Positions 13,080 through 22,461 of a stretch of 64,000 nt of DNA are shown here, piece after piece. The DNA lies in the NCBI GenBank assembly GCA_020086605.1, contig JACBWW010000003.1, forward strand, positions 5,583,862 to 5,647,861, read 5' to 3'. The stretch is from Lanius collurio. Its lineage: Eukaryota > Chordata > Aves > Passeriformes > Laniidae. Position numbers and translations under genes: made by a program. The notes beneath the pieces were generated by a model. That model searched no databases and had not been told where the DNA came from. It worked only from the letters and a program-made list of their open reading frames with translations. The number at the start of each line of letters is the position of its first letter. Within the stretch, counting starts at the first letter, position 1.

Positions 13080-13660
13080 TTGGGTCAGGAGAGACTGCCT
13101 TCCTATGCTGGGCTGACCCAGACAGCAACTAAGTGCCCACCAGTCGCTTGCTCCATCCCCGCTTCCCCCAGGAAGATGGAGGTGAGAATCAAGAAAGGTC
13201 ACGTGAGAAAAACTCATTGGTCAAACTAAAGGCTGTTTAAGAAGCCAAGGGGGGTAAAAAAGAAAAGAAAACCAAATAATCTGTTACTTGCAGCAGACTG
13301 ATGACCAGCCAGTGTCTGAGGCTTGACCACCTTGGAAATACCAAAACTATTGTTTTTATTGCTGAGCATGATTTCATAAGGTATGGGATATTCCATACCA
13401 TATTTGATCAGTTTGGGTCAGTTGTCCTGGCTGTGTCCCCTCCCAGGCTCTTTCCCACTCCCAGTCTTCTTGCTGAGGGGAGAAGCACAGTGAGGAGCAG
13501 AGGAAGTTTTGACACAGTGTAAGCTCCTGTCAGCGATAGCCAAGACAATGGTGTATCACCAGTACTCTTTCAGCCAGAAATCTAAACCACAGCACTCCAT
13601 CATCTGCTGTGAAGGAGGTTAACTCCATCCCAGCCAAAACCAGCACACTTCCCAAAGGAA
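13080..13660 (+). mobile_element. Avian LTR/endogenous-retrovirus-like repeat fragment
   Basis: The stretch from about 13370 to 13660 resembles a repeat I associate with LTR retroelements dispersed through neoavian, including songbird, genomes. Its features are a CTGGCTGTGTCCCCTCCCAG block (13428-13447), an A/G-rich middle, and a closing AACTCCATCCCAGCCAAAAC block (13620-13639). The flank from about 13080 may belong to the same insertion. No intact coding sequence was seen. The assignment rests on remembered repeat text and no target-site duplication was identified. Family name and limits are therefore uncertain. Confidence 0.5.
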
Positions 13661-14219
13661 TGGGTATTTTAAACACATTTTGATATTTTTTGAGTTCTCC
13701 ATAAAAATGTTTTTGAGGAAGACTGCTATTGAAGTGTGTTTGATTTCAGCTTTAACCACCAGTGGTACCAATCAGATCTGGGATTTATCAAGTGGTTTTC
13801 TACCCAGTAATCATAAAATGTCATTCAGTGTTTTTCTAATCCTTTTAGAGGGTTTTTTTCATCTGTTTACACATGGGAGAGAGCTCTCTGTGTCTACGTA
13901 TTAGCTCTTTGCCCCAGTGCCATAGACAAAGCTTCTGCTGATCTTCCTGCTTTGGTTTGTTTCTGTCATGAACACTTTTCTCTTTTTGAGAAACCTGATA
14001 TAAAAAGCATATCTAGGTGTCTCTGAGGATCATTTTCCAGTACAGTACATTCTAGCAAATCTCTGTAGGTACCTCTGAAACTTCACCCTTAAGCCTCTGT
14101 TTTATCATTCTCTATTCCTTTATTCACTGCAAGTTTTAAGGATATGCTATTCTTGGTTGAGAGTTTTTAATTAACATCTTAGAGCCATGTATAATTGTTT
14201 ATGTCTATTTCTTTTCAAG

Positions 14220-14343
14220 ATGCCAGTGATCAAAGAGAAGACATTTACATTGGAAACCACATACCATGTTCAGAAAGCTTCAATGGTTACTGTATACATG
14301 GAAAATGTGAATTCATTTATTCCACTCAGAAGGCTTCCTGCCG
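14220..14343 (+). CDS. TMEFF1: TMEFF1 exon: EGF-like domain, first five cysteines
   Basis: The exon continues K-DASDQREDIYIGNH and then encodes most of the EGF-like domain: IPC, GYC, HGKC, and ASC, with the codon for the Arg before the next Cys split over the splice junction. Together with the next exon it makes the six-cysteine EGF fold (C-x7-C-x4-C type spacing at the start). The acceptor TTTTCAAG ends at 14219 and the donor is GTAAGT from 14344. Two bases at the start complete the Asp codon and two bases (CG) are left over at the end. The string FIYSTQKASC is identical in vertebrate TMEFF1 as I recall it. Confidence 0.95.
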
Positions 14344-17300
14344 GTAAGTCCTTCATGTCTTCAAAATGTGATTGAAATCACTGTAACATTTAATCAAAAT
14401 GCTCTCTAGACATAATGACAGGATGTAGCACTTTGTGACACCTAAGCAGTGGCACAGGAGTTGTATCCCTGTGCTGTGGGCAGCACCCAGCTGCTCCAGT
14501 CCAGAGGGAGACAGTGTTCAGAGGAGGGGCTTGGTCAGTCAGGGAGTTCAGAGCATGAATCCCTCTGAGGAGTGTAGCCTCAGTGTTGTCTTCTTATTTT
14601 CAGCTGCTAAATCATGTCCAGAGCTAAAAAATAAAACAAAACAGAAACACATTAAAAAGGCCCTTGCCTTGCCTGTATCACTGTTCTTTCCCCGTTGATC
14701 TCTCAGCCCGTTCTTACACTATCTGTACATTTTATTCTTCTGTCATAAACTCTCTCTAGAGAATCAATATCTTATTTTTAACACTTACTGCCCTTTTTCA
14801 AAATAATAGGCTTCATCTAGAGAATATAAAATTGCAAAATATTCTTTAGCCCATACCTTTTGTCTACAGTGTAAACTATCAATTCAGTACACTCAGTATT
14901 AAGCCCCTCAGTGTTTCCCAGGATATATGAATTTTCCTTGACTCTCAGATAATTTTTTCCTTTACATTTCACCAATCAAATTCTGCATCTTTGTTTTCCT
15001 CCAGAAAATATTTTTATTTAAATGATGATAATTATTATTACTTAAATATATAAAAGTTATTGATAGAAAAAGGCCACTTTACAGTAAGATGCAGTGCCCT
15101 ACTTATTAGGAGGTTTATCCTGAGCTTTTATCTTGCAAGTTTGTACTTTCAGATTAATGTGGCTGAAGCTGCTATAACTCTTTGCTTTCCATTGCTTTTG
15201 AAACTTCAGCTGTAAATCCATTGCATGCTTTCATATTTTCCCCCCTGATCCTTATTGATTGATGATATTTAGGTGTTTTTTGCACTGCCAAGATTTAAGG
15301 ATTTCCAGATAGATCAGAGAGCAGGAAGCCCAAAAGGCAGAGCCAGTATGGTTGTCAACTTAAGCATTTGAAAGTTTCTATTTTTTCTTTTCCCATGCAA
15401 AATCCTTTCTTGTTTATTTTCACCTTTCCAATGAGATTATTTTGGTTTTCTTTTCATCTGGAACCAAGACAATTCAACATGGCTTTGCTTCTCTTGGGAA
15501 ACTGCGTGCATCCCCAACATCATCTTGCTGGACATTAGGCAACACTATCTAATTACAGTATTCTTTTGATCTAGAACTGTATTCAACACAATTTATAGTG
15601 TATTTGTCCTCAAAATATTTACAGTAACAGTATTTCAAGGAAAACATTCCTGTCTGAATTAACTAGTTTTTATTTTCTCAGATTTTTTTTCCTGGGAGGT
15701 GCTAATCTTATAGAAATTTATCACTTTATGATTCAGAGTAAATTCAATCTTTAAATATTTTTTATGTCTCTAATAATTACTGATAGGCAATGTGTTGACG
15801 AACTTGATTAATGTACCCCCCTTTAAATTCTATTTTATAGTGACATTTGCTATTACTTCCTTCAATAAACAGTCTGAATAGTAGCTCAGCACTGAGCCTA
15901 GCACAACAAACCTCACAACAAACCTCACAAGAATTTGTGACTGTCAGTTCTTAACCCTGAGTATCAGGTCTCCTTTGGATTTTTCTTGGCTATTAAAATA
16001 CTGATGGTCTCATGCTTTATGCATGTTTTTTACTGAAGCAGAGTTATTAAGGAAACAAATAGTTTGTAACAGACATCAATCTGCCGTAGTAATCATGTAC
16101 CTCTATCAGAGAAAAAAATTCTCTCTTTCTCCAGCAAGGAAAATATAATGATGAATGCTAAGGGCAAATTGTTATTTTCAAATGCTTTTGGTTCTCATAC
16201 ACATCTAGCATATACATTGTTTAATTTGGTCCTCATTTCCTGGCAGCAGTGTATGTGTGTCGGATGACCTATAAAACTGCAGAAAATACTTGTGCAGAGA
16301 AAATTCTGAGTTTTGCTTTCACTGGGGGCAATGAATCTCCTTGCTTATTGTACAGCAGCCCTCCAGGACTGCCAGCAGGCCGGTGGGAGGAAGGTTTTGT
16401 AGCAGTCAGTCACACAGTATTGACTTAAGCAGCCTTTGCACAGATGGGATCAGGTCTGTCTCCTGCTGCCCCCCTTGTGCAGTGCAGTTCTGCCCTGTCC
16501 TTATGGCAGGCTGCATCAAGGACACACAGTCCAGCCCTTTAAAAAGAAATCTAAACTTCTTTAGGCTAAATCAATTAATTGACTAATCAGCTTATTTTGA
16601 TAAATCCTTGCTGGCCTCTATTGATCTTGCTATTATAGTAACTTGTTATACATTAATGCAGTGGAATGCTTTAAAATCTGTTCTACTAGTTTAAGGTAGT
16701 AAACTAGTGCCTACTACTTCATCCTGCATGATGTAATTCCTAATGCAAGCACTTCTCCTGAATCTGCATTCAGTATTTCTCAGAAATAATTTCTTGTAAT
16801 TTCAGTGTTTCTGAGGAAACATCTTTGAATTCCTTGTGCCTCCTCTGCCTTGTTTTGCCTTCTTTGCATTAAAGCAGCTCTTACATTGACAATACTTCAA
16901 CTTCTACTTTCTTTAATGAAACCAAAAGCAAAGTAACAGTAAGAGTTAAGTCCTCTTGACTAGTAAGGCCTCCTCCTTTTCGTGTCATCTTGCATGATTA
17001 CCAGCATGTTCACTCTCCTCATTCTTCTTGTATGCCTATACAAAGTTCTCTTTATTCCTTTCCTGGCTACCACTGGACACACTTACAGTACATGGAGGGT
17101 TTTCTTTAACAAGTCTTAACGGAATTTCGTTCATGCCTGAACCAAAACTCCTTACACAGCAGCTCATGGCTGGAGAAAGTAGAGTCACAAGATTATGAAC
17201 ATGGAAACCCGAACTATTATCCCTGCATGCAGAGGGGGATTAGGAGTTGCATTAGCAGTTGTAGAAAGGTCTTTGGTGTAATTATTTTGTTGCTCCAAAC

Positions 17301-18478
17301 TGAATTAATTCCTACCCTTGCACAAAGCTTTTGAACGGATGAGTCTGATTTTGAGTTGCATTCAGGCTTGTCAGTTCCAGTTTACAAAAGGATTGTTGCT
17401 CAGCCTGCATGTGAGTATTTATTCTCCAGCTTTCTGCTGTAGAGCTGGAGGCCAATTGTATGAATCAGTTGTCCAGAGTGATGCATTCGTGTCAGTCAAT
17501 TCTAAAGGACAGCTGTACAAGGAACTTGCTCATGGTTGTAAGTGGTGGCCTTTGATTCTGCAGACTTCATCTCAGTGTCCTGGGTGGTTCTTGCCCTCTC
17601 TTGTGCCTCAGCCTGTTTTGCCTTGAGACATGAATTGTTTCAGAGCATGTTTGCACTGGCACGTCTCTCGTTGCCTGAACATGTCACTGCTCAGGAACAG
17701 CCTCTGCTGAGTTTCTCATTGAGCTAACTGCTGCTTTGCTCAGGCAAGTTGCCATTCAGAGATCTGCTTCTCTTCTGCTTCCAGCTGTTTCTCTCCCACA
17801 CCATGCAAATTCTTTTGGATTCTTCCTTGAACTCTCACTTGAATAGTTGTGAGCCATTGGGTTTTCTAAGCTGACGTTCATCAAATTCTGGCTCAGCCAC
17901 AAGGCAAGAGAGGTTTTGGTGCTGGTCTTGTCCAGCAGATTTTGCAAGATTCCACTTCTCTAGGTTGCAGCTTGAAAAGGGACCTTCCTTTTTCAAGGTG
18001 GACTTTCAACCCAAATTTCAAGGTTCTCCTTCCTCTTTTTCACTTCTGTCCCATATTGACAATGGAGCTGAATGAGTTGTGCTTGCTCTGTGTTTCACGA
18101 GCATGGTTCTTGTGTTTCATTTAGCCTTGAGTTCTTGTCTTCAAAGTGTCTACCAGTTGCTTCACTCTTCCTAAATATTGTACCAATATAATAATGACCC
18201 ACATGTTTATTTTGACAAATCAGGTCCTTACCCATGCTGGTGTACTTTCAGAAGGCCACTAGTAACCTTATTCAGGAAAAGCAGAGCATATCTACTTGTT
18301 CTGTCCCTTCCCTTGCCATGCAGATCCAAACCATTCCCTACCCCAAGTGTTACCACACCTGCACCTTCTCACCAGCTCTTTCTCAGCTGAAGTCACCTTG
18401 GATTTCTCATTTCATCTGCAAAATGACTGAGTTGCTGTCAAATTACAGATTCCATTAAATATTCCTTTTCTTTTTCAG
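14344..18478 (+). other. TMEFF1: TMEFF1 intron
   Basis: This 4.1-kb intron holds AT-rich sequence, a 12-bp exact tandem duplication (15902-15925) and a less AT-rich block near 17300-18000 with chance open frames. No coding exon or classifiable repeat was recognised. Confidence 0.8.
15902..15925. repeat. Exact 12-bp tandem duplication
   Basis: The unit CACAACAAACCT occurs twice in direct succession (15902-15913, 15914-15925), followed by a partial third copy (CACAA). It is a simple slippage product inside the TMEFF1 intron. Confidence 0.9.
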
Positions 18479-18637
18479 GTGTGAATCAGGATATACTGGA
18501 CAGCACTGTGAAAAGACAGACTTTAGTATTCTTTATGTTGTCCCAAGTAGACAAAAGCTTACGCATGTCCTTATTGCAGCAATAATTGGAGCTGTACAGA
18601 TTGCCATTATAGTTGCAATTGTCATGTGCATAACAAG
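18479..18637 (+). CDS. TMEFF1: TMEFF1 exon: end of EGF domain and transmembrane helix
   Basis: The exon completes the EGF-like domain (RCESGYTGQHCE), passes through a juxtamembrane segment (KTDFSILYVVPSRQKL) and encodes a single hydrophobic helix (THVLIAAIIGAVQIAIIVAI) followed by VMCITR. The residue just before the last EGF cysteine is His (GQHC). ErbB-activating EGF ligands have Arg there, and this substitution is known from the TMEFF family. FSILYVVPSRQKL separates TMEFF1 from TMEFF2, which I recall having a different juxtamembrane sequence. The acceptor TTTTTCAG ends at 18478 and the donor GTAGGT begins at 18638. Phases agree with both neighbours. Confidence 0.95.
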
Positions 18638-20305
18638 GTAGGTAAAGACAAAAACAGTGAAAAATTACACATTGTATGGATATACTTTTTCTGTATTTAA
18701 TTATTTGATGCCCAACATTTTATTTGCTTAATACCCACATAAGAACTACCTAATGACTGAAGCAAGATGATTATGTAACATCCTATCTCCCCCTTTGTTT
18801 CTTTGGTCACAAAAGACAGATTTGTTTAAATTCAGAAACCATCAGTAACCACTCTGAATCTCCAGATCAAATACACAGCAGAACAGATCAGCCTTGAAAC
18901 AAATCCAAGAGGTCATCCACCTTGTTAGACCTTCACTGGATTTACTGAAGCATTGCTGATAACTTACAGAAGCTATGGTCCTCAGCTACCACCCAGTGAA
19001 ACCAGAGAGATCAACAGGATGCTGTTCCCTGTGGTACCACTGTAAATGGTGTTACACAGAGAGAGAATTACCTTTCACACCATATACACTTTCTGAAAAT
19101 TAGTGTGCAACTTAGTCACGTTTTTAGACACTCACCGTAAGAACCTATTTTGTGAAACTTAAAGACACACAAGCCCAGAGTTCAGATCTCTGGGTTGTGT
19201 CATCTCTCGCCCTGAGATGAGAGCCATGGGTTCTTTTTGATGACAAGGCATTCAGTTCTAGGACTTGAACCAAACAAGCACTGAGTCTGAGATAGATTAA
19301 GGATGACTTAGTTACCTTATAGGTGCATGAAGCATTTAAGTCTTACACTTGGGCATCCGTGCCACAGTCTGACTTTTCCTTCTCAAGTTGTCCTTCACTT
19401 TTTCAGGTCCACTTACATTGGGCCATCAAACCTGCTGCTACGCCATTAGTGCATGGCTTCCCAAACTCAGTGATGTAGGGGGACACTCCATGAATGAACA
19501 GTACAAGCCTTTTTCCTTGTATCCCTTGTAAAGTTCAACCTAACCAACACTAGCACATGTATAAAACACCACCTGTACATGTACAAGAATTACTTGGCTC
19601 ATGCATTAGATGTCATCCCCTTTTCACACTACATCCTGCTGGCCAAAGCAGTGGTGTGGAAGGTTGTGTTTCAGCTCCTCTTTCAGTTTTTTTATGACCA
19701 TTCGCCAGCTCTCAGTCTCTCACGTCTGGTTGCATCCCAGCAGAACTGCTCCATCATGCATTGCCTGCCTAAGTGCCATTCCATTCAAGATTGCTGGCTT
19801 TTGTGAATCTTTTTAGTTGTGTGTCTGGCCCCAAGAAAGGAATCACCAAAGTTACCCCACAGAGAGACCTGGGTGGGCTCTGTCTCATGGGATGCTGTGA
19901 GCAGCAAGGCACCTGGAGGCCCAGAACTTCAAAAGACTGATTGATCCAGTCTCGCCCATCCACTGGGTTTTAAATATGAAATATGTATAAAGTAAAGCTA
20001 ATGAAATCATTCCCCATGGAATGTGTTTGCTGGATCAAGGCTGAAGGCTGCAGTCTTGCTGGTTTCAGTCTCAAGGTCAAGCAGGGCTCCCTTTTGAATG
20101 ATCTGGGGTCCTACGGACAGTCCCAGGTGACAGTCCAGAGCTGAACAGTGGGAGTGTCCCATTGGTCAGCATGGATCATAGACTCCTTGCTGTTGTTTAA
20201 TACAGAAAATTTAGTCAATGTGTTATCGCTAGGCTTAATTATATGTGGCATATATAAAATCAGCCCTTTTTTTTCTATTTCTCTCTCTTTTTGTTTTTTT
20301 AACAG
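18638..20305 (+). other. TMEFF1: Last TMEFF1 intron
   Basis: This 1.67-kb intron has donor GTAGGT and a long T-rich tract before the acceptor AACAG at 20301-20305. No other feature was recognised in it. Confidence 0.85.
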
Positions 20306-20390
20306 AAAATGCCCCAAAAACAATAGAGGACGTCGGCAGAAGCAAAATCTAGGCCATTTTACTTCAGATACGTCATCCAGAATGGTTTAA
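20306..20390 (+). CDS. TMEFF1: TMEFF1 terminal coding exon: cytoplasmic tail and stop
   Basis: This exon encodes the basic cytoplasmic tail. It begins KCPKNNRGRRQKQ and ends GHFTSDTSSRMV before TAA at 20388-20390. The ending TSSRMV is diagnostic of TMEFF1; TMEFF2 ends differently. With the four exons upstream, the window encodes the C-terminal 193 residues of a protein that is 380 residues long in human. The first base completes an Arg codon split over the intron. The open frame upstream of 20306 is intronic and pyrimidine-rich. No frameshift or premature stop is seen in any of the five exons, so the gene looks functional. Confidence 0.95.
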
Positions 20391-21485
20391 CTTAGTGATT
20401 TTTATACCTACATTGACCATGTGATGTACATTTTTATTATATCTTTTTTTAAAGAATGGAAATATTTATTTCAGAGGCCTTATTTTTGAACATTTTTAGT
20501 GTAACAATGTTGGTCTGTATTCTGAAAGCATCAGCTCTAACAGCTATGGACTGTTTTAGTATCTTTACTTTTATGTTTTTGAATACAGTAGTTCACTTTC
20601 TGTATCTGTATCACATGGTTATATAATAGACTTGTGCTTTATCCATGGAATGTAATATTTTTGGGAACAGATTTATTTCAACAATGTTGTAGACTTAAAA
20701 AAGCCCCAACAAACCAACAAAATAAGTCCACATTACCTAACAAACAAGGCATGAACTAAAGGTAAAAATGTTTACAGCTTACTTTTCTTATGAGGAAATA
20801 GAAAACACTGTGTTTAAATACCGTAGATATTTAAATGTTTTTGGAAGTTAGTAACTGATTTTCTAGACACTGCCTATCGCATGAACTGTGAAGCTGTGTG
20901 CTGTGTGTAGTTGTAACATATTTATAAAATGTGTGGGCTGGGTCTAAGCACTGCCATCTACATAAATAATTCCAACAATTTATTTTTAAAGAGGAAAATT
21001 ATAAATTTCGTAATTGGGGAAGTTACCTGGTAGAACAGATGGCACAGGTCCAAAAGAAGTAGGTCTTAGTAGATTTAGGTATTGTAAAAAAATTGGTGTT
21101 GAATAATTAAACACAAATAATTGGAATAAAGCCTACTTTATCACTGTTAAAACTGTTTTAATACTTCTTAAACTTTTTTAAAGGAAATACATGTTTTAAC
21201 ACCTACAACGCAGATTGTATAGTGTTTGTGATTAAAATTTAAAAAAAAATAAAAGTGAATGAATTACTAGTGCTCTTGTATAGAGTATTTTCAAGAGCTA
21301 AAGAAGTCCTTCCAAATTAGTCTGCTGGTCATAGTTATATTAATAGACTGTTAGTTGTCGTTTGAAAGATCCCAAGATAAAGTGTGAATAGGATGTGTTC
21401 AGCTGTTTTAACATGTAGTGTAGGCTTTCAGAATTTTGCATGTAGGATTTAATAATTTGTTCAATAAAAAAAAAAAATGCTTTCA
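20391..21485 (+). other. TMEFF1: TMEFF1 3' untranslated region
   Basis: This is very AT-rich sequence after the stop codon with several ATTTA-type and T-rich runs. AATAAA hexamers occur at 21125-21130, 21248-21253 and 21463-21468. The last is followed by a GT-rich downstream element (about 21530-21565), which makes it a good candidate for the distal end. The end coordinate is inferred, not seen directly. Confidence 0.6.
21463..21468 (+). terminator. TMEFF1: Candidate TMEFF1 distal polyadenylation signal
   Basis: AATAAA is followed by an A-rich stretch and then, about 65-95 bases on, GT-rich sequence (GTGTGTTTATTGG-type). Two further AATAAA copies upstream (21125 and 21248) could give shorter 3'UTRs. 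Usage cannot be decided from sequence alone. Confidence 0.5.
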
Positions 21486-22050
21486 ACATTTTGAACTGGA
21501 AAAGCATGTCACAATACAACATTTTCACTATATTGCCTCTGGTTTAGTGTGTTTATTGGTTACCCCACGGGGTAATTGCAGCAAGTTGAAGACCTGACGT
21601 TGTTTTGATGGAAAAAAAACAACTATGTTAATTTTCCTGACCGCTTTTTGAATTCCCTCAGAGGAAAGCACTCCAGTAACATGAAAACAAAAGTAGATCT
21701 TTAAAAATATGCAAGTTTGCTTTCCTGCTTAATTAGCAAGTTACTTAACTTTCCTGGATTAACACTAATAACTTCATCACTACAGAAGCGTGACCCTTTA
21801 AACGTATGTTCCTTTCCAGATATTGCTTCCTAATTTTAGGGGTTTCATGTTGCTGAAAGTATCTGAACAATCATGTGTGGATATTTTGTAGTCAGAAGTA
21901 TTTGACCAAGCTCCAGGAGCGGCGTTTCACGCCCTACTTTGAGCATCGCCGGAGCCAGCTGTCGCCCTGGCTCCCTGCAACAGCGCCAGAATCGTTCTGG
22001 CAGGATCACCGAAACTTTGCCTCCCTCCAACCTGGCTGAAGGCAGGAAAA
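21486..22050 (+). promoter_or_regulatory. CAVIN4: CAVIN4 promoter and 5'UTR region
   Basis: This is the short interval between the inferred TMEFF1 3' end and the CAVIN4 start codon. Composition changes from AT-rich to GC- and CpG-richer at about 21915, suggesting that the 5'UTR and core promoter begin near there. Muscle-type motifs are present: a full MEF2 consensus at 21830-21839 and E-boxes CATGTG (21872-21877) and CAGCTG (21956-21961). No strong TATA box was found; ATATTTTGTA at 21881-21890 is a weak candidate. The transcription start was not located. Confidence 0.55.
21830..21839 (+). promoter_or_regulatory. CAVIN4: MEF2-type site upstream of CAVIN4
   Basis: CTAATTTTAG fits the MEF2 consensus YTAWWWWTAR at every position. 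It lies about 210 bp before the CAVIN4 ATG, where a muscle-restricted gene would be expected to carry such a site. Motifs of this kind also occur by chance in AT-rich DNA, so binding is an inference. Confidence 0.45.
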
Positions 22051-22461
22051 ATGGATCGCCGCGAAATCACCTCGGAGGCTGACAAAACACACCAAAATCG
22101 TCTCTCCAGCGTCATCGAGGAGGAAGAAGAACAAGATGCAGCTTACACGATTGTGACAGTCCTGGACAAAGTGGCCAACATTGTTGACAGCGTGCAGGCA
22201 AGCCAGAAAAGGATAGAGGAGAAGCACAGGGAGATGGAAAATGCCATCAAGACCATACAGATTGACATTTTAAAGCTTGCCCAGGCTCATGGCAATACAG
22301 GCTTCATGGTGAACAAGTTACTGGAGAAAACCCGCAAAGTCAGCTCCACCATGAAGGAGGTGCGGGCGCGCGTGGAGAGGCAGAGCACCAGCGTGCAGAA
22401 GGTGAAAGCAAAACAAGAGGAGATGCTGAGAAAAAACAAATTCCGGGTTGTGATCTATCAG
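22051..22461 (+). CDS. CAVIN4: CAVIN4 (MURC) exon 1: cavin N-terminal coiled coil
   Basis: Cavin-4 is the muscle-enriched member of the cavin family. It joins the cavin coat of caveolae at the muscle plasma membrane and T-tubules and promotes Rho/ROCK signalling. Exon 1 encodes residues 1-137. It has a short polar N terminus with [10 protein letters not shown], an acidic run (E23-E27) and then the helical HR1 region from about residue 30, starting with [30 protein letters not shown] and KKNKFRVV-like sequence ([11 protein letters not shown]) close the domain. The ATG context is GGAAAAATGG, with A at -3 and G at +4. The donor GT at 22462-22463 follows the complete codon CAG (phase 0). The match to human MURC is close throughout. 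Cavin-2 fits much less well, especially at the N terminus. Confidence 0.95.

Larger units (their letters stand above)
8942..14219 (+). other. TMEFF1: TMEFF1 intron with CR1 and LTR-like remnants
   Basis: This 5.3-kb intron carries the densest repeat content of the window. It includes a long decayed CR1 coding segment (about 9560-11330, antisense) and an avian LTR-retroelement-like stretch (about 13080-13660). No exon of another gene was found. Small open frames here are chance frames or remnants of repeat coding sequence. Confidence 0.85.

Noticed and set aside
7860..20390. TMEFF2 as the identity of the EGF/Kazal membrane protein
   Set aside because: The juxtamembrane FSILYVVPSRQKL, the helix sequence and the C-terminal TSSRMV fit TMEFF1. 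The neighbour is CAVIN4, as in human 9q31, not CAVIN2 as next to TMEFF2.
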